This document shows, in pieces, positions 8,033 to 17,405 of a stretch of 34,598 nt of DNA (its first letter is position 1; every line of letters starts with the position of its first letter). This stretch comes from an uncultured bacterium (lineage in GTDB: Bacteria > Chlamydiota > Chlamydiia > Chlamydiales > VFKH01), in NCBI GenBank assembly GCA_903839985.1, contig CAIMEJ010000016.1:1-34598 (forward strand), written 5' to 3'. The notes below the pieces were generated by a model. The model was not told where the DNA came from, ran no database searches, and was given only the letters and a program-made list of their open reading frames with translations. A program made the position numbers and the translations under genes.

Positions 8033-10165
8033 ATGGTTTTCCGTTTTTGCTTATGCATCCTTTTATTTTGTTGTAGCCTAGAGTTATTTGCCGCGGAGCC
8101 CTCTTGCGAGGAGCTTATGCGGGATTTGCGCACTCTTGATTGCCTCGATAAAAAGATTTATGACAAGCCCCCTCCTATCTATAACTTTTATGGACAAATG
8201 GGGTATTTTGCGCTCCCTTCTGCAAGAGCCTCTCCCTTTGGAGATATTACAGGAGGCTATTCAAGCGTTCCCCCTTATCATAATTACTTCCTGGCCATGC
8301 AAGTCTTTGAAAGAATTGAACTAGCAGGCATTTACCGTGTTTTTGGAGGTGTTCCAGATACAGCACTTGGGCCGGACTTTGGGGACTATTCGGATAAGGG
8401 AGCAAATATTAAGTTTAACTTTCTTCTACCCGAAGACAGCGATTATGCATTACCTGGCTTTGCTTTTGGTTTAGAGGATTTTGAGGGAACAAAGCAGTTC
8501 TTTGGTCAATATTTTGTTTTAACGCAGGTGATTCCCCAATTTAATGCAGAGATTACTCTGGGTTATGGCCTTGACCGGATGTCGGGATTATTTGCCGGTA
8601 TGGCTGTTTCGCCATGGCGCTCTTGGAATAATATGATTTTGAGTCCCCTTACCTTTATTGCCGAATGGGATCCAATTAATTATGAAGATATGTCTCTAGA
8701 ACATCATCATGACGGAAACGTAAAAAATAGCTATATTAATTGGGGCTTACAATACACGTTTAATCGTTGGTTTCGTATAGCAGCCAGCCGTTTTAGAGGC
8801 GATGTTTATAGTGTCCATGGGTCTCTTACATGGAATATTGGATGTACAGAGGGCTTTTTTTGTAAAATTAAAAATCCCTCTATTTATACAGCACCTGCTA
8901 ACAGGCAGCCACTTGGTGTATATAGATCTAAGTCAACAGCCATTCAAGACCTGGCTTATGGGCTAGATCTCCAAGGTTTTACTCTAACAGATGCTTATTT
9001 AGAACCCGGCTGTGATAAGCGCCCGCACTTAAGACTCGTTGTGGTAAATAGGCAATGGCGTACAGAAAAAGTAACACATGTGCGGTTAGCTTCTGTTTTG
9101 GCTTTTTTGACGCCGAGTAATGTAGAGTCTGTAACTGTTGTTATTAGCGCAGAAACTCTTCTCTGTCAGGAATACGTCTTTCGCCAACACGATTTAAAAA
9201 GTTATTCCGCCAAGCAAATATCTGAAGCAGAGCTCCTTATTCTTTCTACCATGAAAGAATACACACCTGTAAGCTGTAATGCAGAGCATCTCTATGATAA
9301 AGAAGAGATGATTTTTGATTGGGGTCTGAGACCACGGGTAAGAACATTTTTTGGTAGCGCTAGCGGTAAATTTAAATATGCCCTTGATATTTTAGCTACT
9401 TTAGACGGTTTTTTTCAGGATGTTTATTACCGTGCTGTTCCTGGCTGGACGCCTATTTCAACGATGCAGGATGTAAATGAATTTGATAAGCTTAATCCCT
9501 CTCAACTTTTAAATGTCAATTCAGACCTCATTCTTTATTATCGTAGCCGTGATGTGCGTTTTGAAGAGGCCTATATTCAAAAAAACTTGAATCTGCAGAA
9601 AGCCTTTTTTGGACGGGTTTCAGCAGGGTTCTTCTCTGTAGCTTATGGGGGAGCCTCTGCAGAGATGCTCTATTACCCGGTAGGGGCTAGGTGGGCCGTG
9701 GGAGCAGAGGCCTCCCTTTTGCGTAAAAGGGCTTATAGCAGCTACGGCTTTCAAAGAAAAATCCGTCAAATGGTAGGCTACGAAACGACATGGGTTCCCT
9801 ATACCTTTCTGGGCCAATATTTTTTAGATATGTATTACAGCTTTCAAATTATGCCCGTCACTCTTAAGCTCAGCTTTGGTCAATTTCTAGCAAAAGATGT
9901 GGGTGGCAGAGCCGAGCTCTTTAGATATTTTCCAAGTGGATTGCGCATTTCTATTTGGTATACAGTGACCAATGCACAAGATATGATTAATGGTTCCATT
10001 TATCATGATAAGGGGCTTGCTTTCTCCATGCCTTTAGATATTCTTTTTCAAGAAACAAGTCGTCTAAAATTTGGTACAGCTATGTCCGCCTGGCTGCGTG
10101 ATGTTGGCTTTAGGGCAGATTCAGGAAAACCGCTCTTTCAAACGATCTATGATGAACGTTACTAA
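8033..10165 (+). CDS. YjbH-like outer membrane protein
   Basis: A 710-residue exported protein. The N-terminus is a typical signal peptide (FCLCILLFCCSLELFA) with cleavage expected near residue 20. The first third follows the YjbH/GfcD pattern: YNFYGQMGYFALPSARASPFG, an FERIELAGIYRVFG segment, DYSDKGANIKFNFLLPEDS, LPGFAFGLEDFEGTKQFFGQY. This is an outer-membrane beta-barrel family linked in Gammaproteobacteria to exopolysaccharide export. The rest is rich in aromatic, alternating beta-strand sequence. No YjbE, YjbF, YjbG or polymerase gene accompanies it here, so the usual polysaccharide role cannot be assumed. The start lacks a strong ribosome binding site. Its last 17 bases overlap the start of aroB in another frame. 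Confidence 0.8.
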   Translation: MVFRFCLCILLFCCSLELFAAEPSCEELMRDLRTLDCLDKKIYDKPPPIYNFYGQMGYFALPSARASPFGDITGGYSSVPPYHNYFLAMQVFERIELAGIYRVFGGVPDTALGPDFGDYSDKGANIKFNFLLPEDSDYALPGFAFGLEDFEGTKQFFGQYFVLTQVIPQFNAEITLGYGLDRMSGLFAGMAVSPWRSWNNMILSPLTFIAEWDPINYEDMSLEHHHDGNVKNSYINWGLQYTFNRWFRIAASRFRGDVYSVHGSLTWNIGCTEGFFCKIKNPSIYTAPANRQPLGVYRSKSTAIQDLAYGLDLQGFTLTDAYLEPGCDKRPHLRLVVVNRQWRTEKVTHVRLASVLAFLTPSNVESVTVVISAETLLCQEYVFRQHDLKSYSAKQISEAELLILSTMKEYTPVSCNAEHLYDKEEMIFDWGLRPRVRTFFGSASGKFKYALDILATLDGFFQDVYYRAVPGWTPISTMQDVNEFDKLNPSQLLNVNSDLILYYRSRDVRFEEAYIQKNLNLQKAFFGRVSAGFFSVAYGGASAEMLYYPVGARWAVGAEASLLRKRAYSSYGFQRKIRQMVGYETTWVPYTFLGQYFLDMYYSFQIMPVTLKLSFGQFLAKDVGGRAELFRYFPSGLRISIWYTVTNAQDMINGSIYHDKGLAFSMPLDILFQETSRLKFGTAMSAWLRDVGFRADSGKPLFQTIYDERY

Positions 10166-11141
10166 TTTTGCTGATCAGATTGCATCTCTTGGTAAAAAAA
10201 ACTGCCTCATAGCCGATGGAGCTTTAGAGGTTTATGCAAAAGAGCTAGCTCTGGCAATAAAGGCCCCTCTGTTGATTATGCCTAGAGGAGAAGCCTGTAA
10301 AACGCGTGCTCAGAAAGAGGTTATAGAAGATTTTCTTTTTGCTAAAGGCTTTGGCAGGGATAGCTGTTTAATAGCGCTCGGTGGTGGTTCTGTGGGAGAC
10401 TTGGTCGGCTTTACAGCCTCAACTTATTGCCGCGGTATTGCTTTTGTCAACATCCCAACTACTCTTTTGGCAATGGTTGATGCCTGCCTGGGGGGCAAGA
10501 CAGCTATCAATACCCCTTATGGTAAGAATATGCTGGGCTCTTTGTGGCCAGCTGCTCTTACACTTATGGATATAAATTTTTTAAAAACCTTAAGTCCACT
10601 TGAAATTTCTGCGGGTGCTATGGAAATGGTAAAGCATGCCCTTATTGCAGATGCAGAGTATTTAGAGGAGCTTTTAGGGGGCTCTCTTCTTCGTTTAGAT
10701 CTTATCCAAAAAAGCTTGGCTATTAAAGAGGGTATTTGTAAAAAGGATCCACTTGAAGAAAAAGAGCGTCTCCTTCTCAATTTTGGGCATACTGTAGGAC
10801 ATGCAATTGAAGCCTATTTTTCTTATACTATTTCCCATGGAATAGCAGTAGGCTTTGGAATGAAGGTGGAGTCTGCTTACAGTCATATCCAAGGATGGCT
10901 TTCTAAAGAGGAATATGAACGTATTGTCTACGCTATTGATTTGCTATCGGGTTTTAGCCTGCCCTCAATACCTGAGTTAAATAAATTGAAAGGCTTTATG
11001 CGCCTTGATAAAAAGGCCCTTCAAGGAGTTATCAGAACGAGTGCTTTAGAGGCAATTGGTAAGCCTAAGGTCTTCGGCGGGGCTTTTTGTGCTCCTTGTA
11101 ATGAAAGGCTTCTTGAAGAAGCTTTATCTATGACCTTTTAA
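10149..11141 (+). CDS. aroB: 3-dehydroquinate synthase
   Basis: Converts DAHP to 3-dehydroquinate, the second step of the shikimate pathway to chorismate, using NAD and a divalent metal. The family core is intact: IALGGGSVGDLVGF with the glycine-rich NAD site, FVNIPTTLLAMVDACLGGKT, EMVKHALIADAEYLEEL, and NFGHTVGHAIE with metal-binding His residues. The start is taken as the ATG at 10149 (a second ATG follows at 10152), giving 330 residues, slightly shorter than the 362 of Escherichia coli, the difference being at the N-terminus. An open frame runs further upstream to 10071, but it lies inside the YjbH-like gene. No good ribosome binding site is seen, so translation may depend on the upstream gene. 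The 3' end overlaps the YggU gene by 14 bases. Confidence 0.95.
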   Translation: MMNVTNFADQIASLGKKNCLIADGALEVYAKELALAIKAPLLIMPRGEACKTRAQKEVIEDFLFAKGFGRDSCLIALGGGSVGDLVGFTASTYCRGIAFVNIPTTLLAMVDACLGGKTAINTPYGKNMLGSLWPAALTLMDINFLKTLSPLEISAGAMEMVKHALIADAEYLEELLGGSLLRLDLIQKSLAIKEGICKKDPLEEKERLLLNFGHTVGHAIEAYFSYTISHGIAVGFGMKVESAYSHIQGWLSKEEYERIVYAIDLLSGFSLPSIPELNKLKGFMRLDKKALQGVIRTSALEAIGKPKVFGGAFCAPCNERLLEEALSMTF

Positions 11142-11367
11142 TTTCTAGTCGCTTGTAGCGATTTTTCTGTCCTGAAATAAGGGTGATATGACTTTTGGGA
11201 AGCTTAAAAAAATCTGCCATAAGGTCTATAAGGGCTTTGTTAGCCCGGCCCTTTTCGGGGGCTACTTGCAGGTGAACGCAGAAAGAACCATCCTCTAATT
11301 TTTCTAGGGCCTTTTGGCGGGATCCAGCTAGAACTTTTACTTCAATCAATTGCCCTCTATGGATCAT
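11128..11367 (-). CDS. DUF167/YggU family protein
   Basis: A 79-residue protein that matches the small, widespread DUF167 (YggU) family: an N-terminal strand (IEVKVLAGSRQKALEKL) followed by VHLQVAPEKGRANKALIDLM, where the P-x-x-G-x-ANKALI signature is clear, and ITLISGQKNRYKRLEI at the end. The biochemical function of the family is not established. It overlaps the end of hemB by 11 bases (ATGATCCATAG), so it is translationally coupled to hemB, and converges on aroB with a 14-base overlap. Confidence 0.92.
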   Translation of the reverse strand: MIHRGQLIEVKVLAGSRQKALEKLEDGSFCVHLQVAPEKGRANKALIDLMADFFKLPKSHITLISGQKNRYKRLEIKRS

Positions 11368-12334
11368 TTAAAAGATCAAGAGCAGTTTTTGCCCCATAGG
11401 TCAGAATGATGTCAGCTCCTGCGCGTTTAATAGATAGAAGGCTTTCCATTAGAACGGATTCGAAGGGCAACCAGCCATTTTGCGCCGCAGCTTGCATCAT
11501 AGCGTATTCGCCGCTCACTTGATAGGCTGCAAGAGGCAGAGAGGTGGCAGAACGCAGCGCTGCAATGACATCAAGATAAAATCCTGCAGGCTTTACCATA
11601 AGCATATCCGCACCCTCTTCACTATCAAGGGAGGCTTCGACAAGAGCTTCTCTTTTATTAGCTGGGTTCATTTGATATGTTTTTTTGTGACCGCTACTTA
11701 AGTGGGAAGAGAGGGCTTCTCGAAAAGGGTGATAGAGGCTAGAAGCATACTTGGCTGTATAGGAAAGAATGAGCGTGTGATTATAGTGAGCCGAGTCCAG
11801 ACTTCTTCGTATAGCTAAAACCCGCCCATCCATCATGTCACTTGGAGCTACGATATCTGCTCCACTGGCAGCATGCAGTTTGGCCATTTCGGTTAAAAGT
11901 ATAACAGTCTCATCGTTAATTACATAACCAACATTATTAAGGAGTCCATCATGACCATGGCAGGTGTAGGGATCAAGAGCCACATCACTAATCAGGCAAA
12001 GTTCGGGTAATTCTTTTTTTAAAAGGGTGAGGGCCCTTGGAAGAATTCCATCTTCCCTGAGTCCATAACTACCCGTTAGGTCTTTTAAACTTTTATCGAT
12101 CACGGGGAAAAGGGCTACTGCCTGTAGGCCTTTTTTATGTAAAGCCGTAAGTTCTTTGAGGAGAAGGTCTAAAGATAGTCTTTCACACCCAGGCATGCTT
12201 TTAATGCTTTCTTTTTGATTGCTACCGGGTAAAATAAAGAGCGGCAAGACAAGATCATGGGCATGCAGGCGTGTTTCTTGTACAAGGGAGGAGATGGCAT
12301 CGGTATAGCGCAGTCTTCGAGGTCTTCGTAACAT
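11357..12334 (-). CDS. hemB: Delta-aminolevulinic acid dehydratase (porphobilinogen synthase)
   Basis: Condenses two 5-aminolevulinate molecules into porphobilinogen for haem synthesis. Recognised by the N-terminal RRPRRLRYTDAISSLVQET, LVLPLFILPG, IVAPSDMMDGRVLAIRRSLD, the Schiff-base lysine regions (KKTYQMNPANKREAL and LMVKPAGFYLDVI) and PLAAYQVSGEYAMM. The metal loop reads LDPYTCHGHDGLL, with Asp at positions that are Cys in zinc enzymes, which suggests the magnesium-type class. The ATG at 12334 gives 325 residues, like other HemB proteins; a TTG at 12370 would add 12 residues. Neither has a well-spaced ribosome binding site. It is divergent from thyX with little room between them and is coupled to the YggU gene. 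Confidence 0.96.
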   Translation of the reverse strand: MLRRPRRLRYTDAISSLVQETRLHAHDLVLPLFILPGSNQKESIKSMPGCERLSLDLLLKELTALHKKGLQAVALFPVIDKSLKDLTGSYGLREDGILPRALTLLKKELPELCLISDVALDPYTCHGHDGLLNNVGYVINDETVILLTEMAKLHAASGADIVAPSDMMDGRVLAIRRSLDSAHYNHTLILSYTAKYASSLYHPFREALSSHLSSGHKKTYQMNPANKREALVEASLDSEEGADMLMVKPAGFYLDVIAALRSATSLPLAAYQVSGEYAMMQAAAQNGWLPFESVLMESLLSIKRAGADIILTYGAKTALDLLNDP

Positions 12335-12391
12335 CCTTTTAAAATAAGGGTCTTTGCCAAAAAAAAGCAATTCAAGTTACCATCTGGAAAT

Positions 12392-14047
12392 ATGAAAAGT
12401 GAATATGAAGAATTTTCGGAGCCACAAAAAGAGCTCCTTTCTCGCTATGTAACAACTACTGTAGGCAACGTCTTTGCTCTAAGGAATCTTCCAGAGGTAA
12501 TAAAAGGCGCTCTTTTTTCTCGATATTCACGCTCAGCTCTGGGCCTTCGATCACTTTTGTTAAAAGAATTTATTCAAAACGAAGAAACAGCCTTTGACGC
12601 TATTGTTAAGCCAAGAGCTGCCTTTGGTCCTGAAGAAGCTGAGGACCAAATGGTTGCAACCCAAAAAGCACAAAACTTCTACGATCGTATTTTGGATGGT
12701 TACGGCGATGATTCTATTGCGGAGCTCGGTGGGGCCCATTTGGCTATTGAAAGCATTTCTATGATGGCCGCTAAGCATATCGAAGATTGTCGCATAGGAG
12801 GATCTCCTCTAGAAAAATCAACACGCTATATTTATTTTGATCAAAAAGTAGAGGGTGAATACCTTTTTTATCGTGAGCCCGTCTTGATGGCATCGGCTTA
12901 CCGCGCTCTTTATATCAATACTTGTAATAGTCTTTTTGAAACGTATAGCCTTCTGATTCCTCAATTAACCGCTATTTTTGAAGAGAAATATCCACGTGAT
13001 CCAGCAACATCGAAAGCCGCCTATTCAGCTGCATTACGGGCTAAGGTACTCGATTGTTTAAGAGGTCTTTTGCCAGCAAGCACTCTTACAAATATGGGCA
13101 TATTTGGTAATGGACGCTTCTTTGAGCAGCTTATTCATAAGTTACATTGTGGTTCTTTGAGCGAATTACAGGATATAGCAGAAAAATCCCATAAAGAACT
13201 GTCCAAAGTTATTCCTTCTTTTATAGCACGTTCTGATAGAGAGCATCGCCATCACAGGGGCTATGAAGACTATTTTGAGTCTTTACAAGCCGAACTCAAA
13301 ATGCTCTCGAATGAACATCAACCCCGACTTGGTAAAAAAGCTGCTATCGAAGGGTCTGGTGTTCGTTTGATATATGCTGATAGTGACGCTCCACAAAGGG
13401 TTGCAGCGGCTCTTTTATCCAGCCGCAGCCATAGAGCTTTGCAGGAATGGCAAGACTATGCCAATACGTTAAATGACGATGAATTGATTAAAATTTTTGA
13501 TAGTATTACAGCAAGTCGTCAAAATAGACGCCACAAGTCACCAAGAGCTCTTGAACACGCCACTTTTACTTTTGAAATTGTGGCCGATTTTGGTATTTAT
13601 AGGGATCTTCAGCGTCATCGCATGCTAACACAAGAACGACAGCTTCTTACCACAGAATACGGCTACTGGATTCCACATGATCTTATCGGGACTTCTATGG
13701 AGGGACCTTATGTTGAGGCTATGGAAAAAGGACGTGCAGTTTTTGAGCAAATTGCCCCTGATTTTCCTGAAGAGGCCCAATACGTTGTTCCTATGGCCTA
13801 TAATGTACGTTGGTATTTTCATGTTAATTTACGTGCCTTACAATGGCTTTGTGAATTGCGCTCTGCTCCAGCTGGACACTCCACTTACCGTTTTGTAGCA
13901 CAGGAAATGGCTAAGCAAGTTACCGAAAAATTTCCCTTACTAGAGCGTTTCTTTAAGTTTGTTGATTACGATGGGTATAACTTAGGACGCATGGATCAAG
14001 AGGTTAGGCGCGTTACGCAGCAAGACAAAAAACTGTCAACTGTATAG
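12392..14047 (+). CDS. thyX: FAD-dependent thymidylate synthase, two-domain form
   Basis: Makes dTMP from dUMP with methylene-tetrahydrofolate, NADPH and FAD. At 551 residues it is twice the usual 220-250: two ThyX-type halves are fused. The N-terminal half retains CLRGLLPASTLTNMGIFGNGR, like the RxxLP-x-x-xxT-x-xx-x-x-NxR region of ThyX. The C-terminal half carries DLQRHRMLTQERQLL (RHR at 408-410) and NLRALQWLCELRSAPAGHST. In the classic RHR-x7-S motif the Ser position (418) is Leu; the corresponding stretch of the first half reads RYSRSALGLRS (44-54). Long two-domain ThyX proteins are known in chlamydiae. It starts divergently from hemB and ends 3 bases before the first permease, heading a packed plus-strand group. 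Confidence 0.92.
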   Translation: MKSEYEEFSEPQKELLSRYVTTTVGNVFALRNLPEVIKGALFSRYSRSALGLRSLLLKEFIQNEETAFDAIVKPRAAFGPEEAEDQMVATQKAQNFYDRILDGYGDDSIAELGGAHLAIESISMMAAKHIEDCRIGGSPLEKSTRYIYFDQKVEGEYLFYREPVLMASAYRALYINTCNSLFETYSLLIPQLTAIFEEKYPRDPATSKAAYSAALRAKVLDCLRGLLPASTLTNMGIFGNGRFFEQLIHKLHCGSLSELQDIAEKSHKELSKVIPSFIARSDREHRHHRGYEDYFESLQAELKMLSNEHQPRLGKKAAIEGSGVRLIYADSDAPQRVAAALLSSRSHRALQEWQDYANTLNDDELIKIFDSITASRQNRRHKSPRALEHATFTFEIVADFGIYRDLQRHRMLTQERQLLTTEYGYWIPHDLIGTSMEGPYVEAMEKGRAVFEQIAPDFPEEAQYVVPMAYNVRWYFHVNLRALQWLCELRSAPAGHSTYRFVAQEMAKQVTEKFPLLERFFKFVDYDGYNLGRMDQEVRRVTQQDKKLSTV

Positions 14048-14050
14048 CCG

Positions 14051-15187
14051 ATGAAGCAAGGATCCACACTCGGCGGAGCTCTTTTAGTTGCCGGAATGAC
14101 AATTGGCGCTGGTATGCTGGCGCTGCCTGTTGTTACAGGCGCTGCAGGTTTAATCCCTTCTATAGCTATTCTGCTGCTCTATTGGATAGCAAGTCTTGCT
14201 ACTGGGCTCTTATTTTTAGAGGTGAACCTCGTTTTTGATAGGCCTGTTAATTTTATTACGATGGCACAAAAGACGCTTGGACCTGCCGGGAAAGTGATTG
14301 CTTGGGGTGTTTATCTTCTTCTTCTCTATAGCTTAACAGCTGCCTATATTGCAGGCAGTAGAGCTTTTGTAGACTCTTTTTTTGGGCCCATTGTTTTCTT
14401 ACTTCTTTTTGGCAGCTTGGTGGCCTTTAGTACTAAAATTATTGATCATGCAAATCGTTTATTGATGATAGGGTTGCTCTGCTCCTATGCGGTAATGCTC
14501 TTTTTAGGGATGCCCTTTATGAAAAAAGAGCTCCTTATGTACCAAAATTGGGGGGCTTTGTGGACCTCTGTTCCGGTCGTTGTAACGGCTTTTGGCTTTC
14601 AAATTATAATCCCTTCACTCACTACCTATTTACAAAGAGATGTCAAAAGAATTAAAAGAGCTCTCATAGGAGGTAGTGGGTTAGCCCTGCTTTTTTATCT
14701 CCTTTTTCAAATTATTATGTTGGGGTCTCTGCCTCCCAATGTTTTGGAAGATGCTGTTAATCAAGGAAGTGCAGCAACTTCAGCATTATCAACCCTACAA
14801 AATAATGGCCAGATTGCTTTTGCAGCTAAATGCTTTGCTTTTTTTGCTATCACGACCTCTTTTATAGGGGTCTCTTTAAGTCTAAAAGATTTTTTGGCCG
14901 ACGGTTTAAAATGGAAAGACCCTAAAAAAAACCTAGGGCTTCTTCTTTTAACCTATATTCCACCACTTATTTTTGTCCTCTTTTATCCTAGGGCCTTTTT
15001 GATAGCCCTTGATTTTGCAGGCTTTCTTGTAGCCCTTCTTTTAGGCATATGGCCCCTTTTAATGGTCTATAGAAAAAGACAGATGAAGTTAACAAGTACT
15101 TATCGGGTGCCTGGGGGAGGCTTTACGCTTGCCTCACTTCTGATTGTTTATGCAGCTGTTATCGTTATAGGATTTATCAAAACATGA
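14051..15187 (+). CDS. TyrP-like aromatic amino acid permease, copy 1
   Basis: An integral inner-membrane transporter of the HAAAP (TyrP/Mtr/TnaB) family: 378 residues with about eleven hydrophobic helices. The N-terminal signature [22 protein letters not shown] is diagnostic of the family, as are SLTAAYIAGS in the third helix region, VPVVVTAFGFQIIIPSLTTYL and FFAITTSFIGVSLSL. It probably imports tyrosine, tryptophan or phenylalanine with protons; specificity cannot be read from sequence. It follows thyX by 3 bases and overlaps the second copy by four (ATGA), so the two are made together. Chlamydiae are known to carry tandem tyrP genes. Confidence 0.92.
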   Translation: MKQGSTLGGALLVAGMTIGAGMLALPVVTGAAGLIPSIAILLLYWIASLATGLLFLEVNLVFDRPVNFITMAQKTLGPAGKVIAWGVYLLLLYSLTAAYIAGSRAFVDSFFGPIVFLLLFGSLVAFSTKIIDHANRLLMIGLLCSYAVMLFLGMPFMKKELLMYQNWGALWTSVPVVVTAFGFQIIIPSLTTYLQRDVKRIKRALIGGSGLALLFYLLFQIIMLGSLPPNVLEDAVNQGSAATSALSTLQNNGQIAFAAKCFAFFAITTSFIGVSLSLKDFLADGLKWKDPKKNLGLLLLTYIPPLIFVLFYPRAFLIALDFAGFLVALLLGIWPLLMVYRKRQMKLTSTYRVPGGGFTLASLLIVYAAVIVIGFIKT

Positions 15188-16344
15188 ATATGAAAATGCT
15201 AGGAAGCATATTGCTTATTGGAGGGACCTCCATTGGAGCTGGTATGCTAGCCTTGCCGGTTCTTACAGCAGAAGCAGGGTTTTTCCCTTCGGCTTTACTT
15301 TTTATCGCTGTCTGGGCTTTTACTCTTTTTACAGCTCTTTTAATTGTAGAAGCCAATCTCTCTTTTGTGGGGGAGGTTAATCTTATTTCGATGACCAAGA
15401 CTATTTTAGGAAAAAAAGCCTCCTCTCTTACAGTGCTTCTTTTTCTTCTTTTACTCTATTCTTTGACATCCGCTTATCTGGCGGGAAGCGGTTCTATTAT
15501 CAGAGAAATGGTGGAAAGACGTTTTGCCTTTACCATACCAGGCGTTCTAGAACCTGTAATTCCACTAATTATTTTTGGTCTTTTTGTTTTTATGGGAACT
15601 CGCGCTGTAGATAGAGCAAACCGTGTATTTATTGGAGGCCTTGTAGTTACTTATATAGGGCTGGTAGCTGCCGGCGTGCCTTCTGTAATGTCAAGCCGCT
15701 TTACATTACAAAATTATGGACTGCTTTGGGGTGCCGTGCCTGTTGCAGTAACCTCTTTTGGTTTTCATATTATTATACCAACAGTCGTTTCCTATCTGGG
15801 TTATAATGTAAAGCTTATCAAAAAAGCGGTTATTATAGGCAGTTTGATACCTCTTGTTGTCTATCTTCTTTGGCAGTTTGTTATTTTAGGCGTAGTGCCT
15901 GTTGAAGATGCTAGCAAAGCCTTAGCAGAAGGGGCTCCGATCACGGAAGCGCTTGGGAATATTACGGGGGCCCCGTGGATTGTAAGTTTTGGTGTGGGCT
16001 TCTCTTTTTTTGCTATTGTAACTTCTTTTTTGGGTGTTTCACTGGCTCTTTTTAGCTTTTTAAAAGATGGAATTCAAAATAAAAGTAAGGGAAAAGGATT
16101 GATTATCATGACTTTTCTTCCACCACTTCTTTTTGTAGAGATTTTTCCTAAAGGTTTTATTACGGCTTTACAATATGCAGGAGTTCTTGTAGCCCTCATT
16201 AGTGGCCTCTTGCCAGCGCTTCTGGTTTATAGAGCTAGGTCTAGAGGTTTTGCCACCTCTTATAGAGCACCAGGAGGCAAGGCGGCTCTCATAGGCGCTG
16301 TTCTTCTTTCACTTCTAATTATTATTTCGGATATCATAGCCTGA
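15184..16344 (+). CDS. TyrP-like aromatic amino acid permease, copy 2
   Basis: A paralogue of the upstream permease: 386 residues with the same elements in the same order ([76 protein letters not shown]) but clearly diverged, so the duplication is old. About eleven membrane helices. The start ATG overlaps the copy 1 stop (ATGA) and its own stop shares one base with the trpS start (TGATG). This chain suggests co-translation with the tryptophanyl-tRNA synthetase and makes tryptophan a plausible substrate for at least one copy; that is an inference from context. Confidence 0.92.
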   Translation: MNMKMLGSILLIGGTSIGAGMLALPVLTAEAGFFPSALLFIAVWAFTLFTALLIVEANLSFVGEVNLISMTKTILGKKASSLTVLLFLLLLYSLTSAYLAGSGSIIREMVERRFAFTIPGVLEPVIPLIIFGLFVFMGTRAVDRANRVFIGGLVVTYIGLVAAGVPSVMSSRFTLQNYGLLWGAVPVAVTSFGFHIIIPTVVSYLGYNVKLIKKAVIIGSLIPLVVYLLWQFVILGVVPVEDASKALAEGAPITEALGNITGAPWIVSFGVGFSFFAIVTSFLGVSLALFSFLKDGIQNKSKGKGLIIMTFLPPLLFVEIFPKGFITALQYAGVLVALISGLLPALLVYRARSRGFATSYRAPGGKAALIGAVLLSLLIIISDIIA

Positions 16345-17405
16345 TGACTCGAGAACGATTACTTACAGGAGACAGGCCAACTGGGCTCCTCCATTTAGGC
16401 CATTTAGTGGGCTCTATCCGAAATAGGGTGGCGTTGCAAGATCGCTATGATTGTTATTTTATTATAGCAGATTTACATACTTTGACGACAAAGCCGCGCA
16501 AAGAAGAGATTCTTAAAGCACGCGAGTCCATTATAGAAATGGTAACGGATTATATTGCCTGTGGAATAGACCCTCTTAAATCCACTATTTATTTACAATC
16601 GGCTATTCATGCTGTCTACGAATTAAATCTCATTTTTTCCATGATGATTTCTCTCAATAGGCTGACAGGCCTTCCCAGCATTAAAGATATGGCAAAAGCG
16701 GCTCAAATGGAAGATGAAGGCACGCCCTTTGGGCTTATTGGATACCCTGTTTTACAGGCCGCAGATATTTTAGGGCCACGGGCTGTCATGGTGCCAATTG
16801 GAAAAGATAATGAATCGCATGTGGAGTGTACAAGAGACATTGCTCGGCGCTTTAATCATCTCTATGGAGAGGTTTTTCCTATGCCTGAGGCGCTGATTGG
16901 TGACGTAGCCTCACTCATTGGCACAGATGGTAAGGCCAAGATGAGCAAGTCTCTTAATAATGCGATTTTTCTATCAGATGACCCTAAGACAGTCGAAAAA
17001 AAAGTAAAGGGGATGTATACCGATCCAAATCGTATTCGTGCAGACATTCCCGGTACTGTAGAGGGCAATCCTCTTTTTATTTATCATGATGCTTTTAATC
17101 CATGTAAATCCGAAGTTGATTCTTTTAAAGAACGTTATAGGGCTGGCACGGTAAGCGACGTAGAGGTAAAAATGGCCCTTGTAGAAGCCCTTAATAAAAT
17201 GCTTGCTCCAATTCGTGAAAAAAGAGCGGTGCTACTGGCAGATAAGGGTTATATTGAAAAGGTTATTGTAGAGGGAACTGAAAAGGCCCGGGCTGTTTTT
17301 GATGAGACCCTTAAAGAGGTTCGCTCTGCTATGGGGCTTTCAGGGACGTGGAATAAATTAACACGTGCTGCCCGAGAGTATAAGGGCTCGGCGGACTGCG
17401 CCTAG
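16344..17405 (+). CDS. trpS: Tryptophanyl-tRNA synthetase
   Basis: Class I aminoacyl-tRNA synthetase that charges tRNA-Trp. The HIGH-type signature is in [12 protein letters not shown] near the N-terminus and KMSKS is at residues 199-203. IADLHTLTT, the [10 protein letters not shown] region, which contacts substrate, and [17 protein letters not shown] are typical of bacterial TrpRS. The length of 353 residues is normal. The start codon overlaps the stop of the second permease by one base, and uvrB begins immediately after its stop. The tight link to two aromatic amino acid permeases is notable, because trpS is often regulated by tryptophan supply; no attenuator or T-box fits in the available space. 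Confidence 0.97.
   Translation: MTRERLLTGDRPTGLLHLGHLVGSIRNRVALQDRYDCYFIIADLHTLTTKPRKEEILKARESIIEMVTDYIACGIDPLKSTIYLQSAIHAVYELNLIFSMMISLNRLTGLPSIKDMAKAAQMEDEGTPFGLIGYPVLQAADILGPRAVMVPIGKDNESHVECTRDIARRFNHLYGEVFPMPEALIGDVASLIGTDGKAKMSKSLNNAIFLSDDPKTVEKKVKGMYTDPNRIRADIPGTVEGNPLFIYHDAFNPCKSEVDSFKERYRAGTVSDVEVKMALVEALNKMLAPIREKRAVLLADKGYIEKVIVEGTEKARAVFDETLKEVRSAMGLSGTWNKLTRAAREYKGSADCA

Noticed and set aside
10071-10148. Longer N-terminus for aroB
   Set aside because: The extra frame is the shadow of the YjbH-like gene; homology begins after the ATG at 10149/10152.
12335-12370. TTG start adding 12 residues to hemB
   Set aside because: The ATG at 12334 gives the family length and the usual RRPRRLR start; the TTG has no better ribosome binding site.
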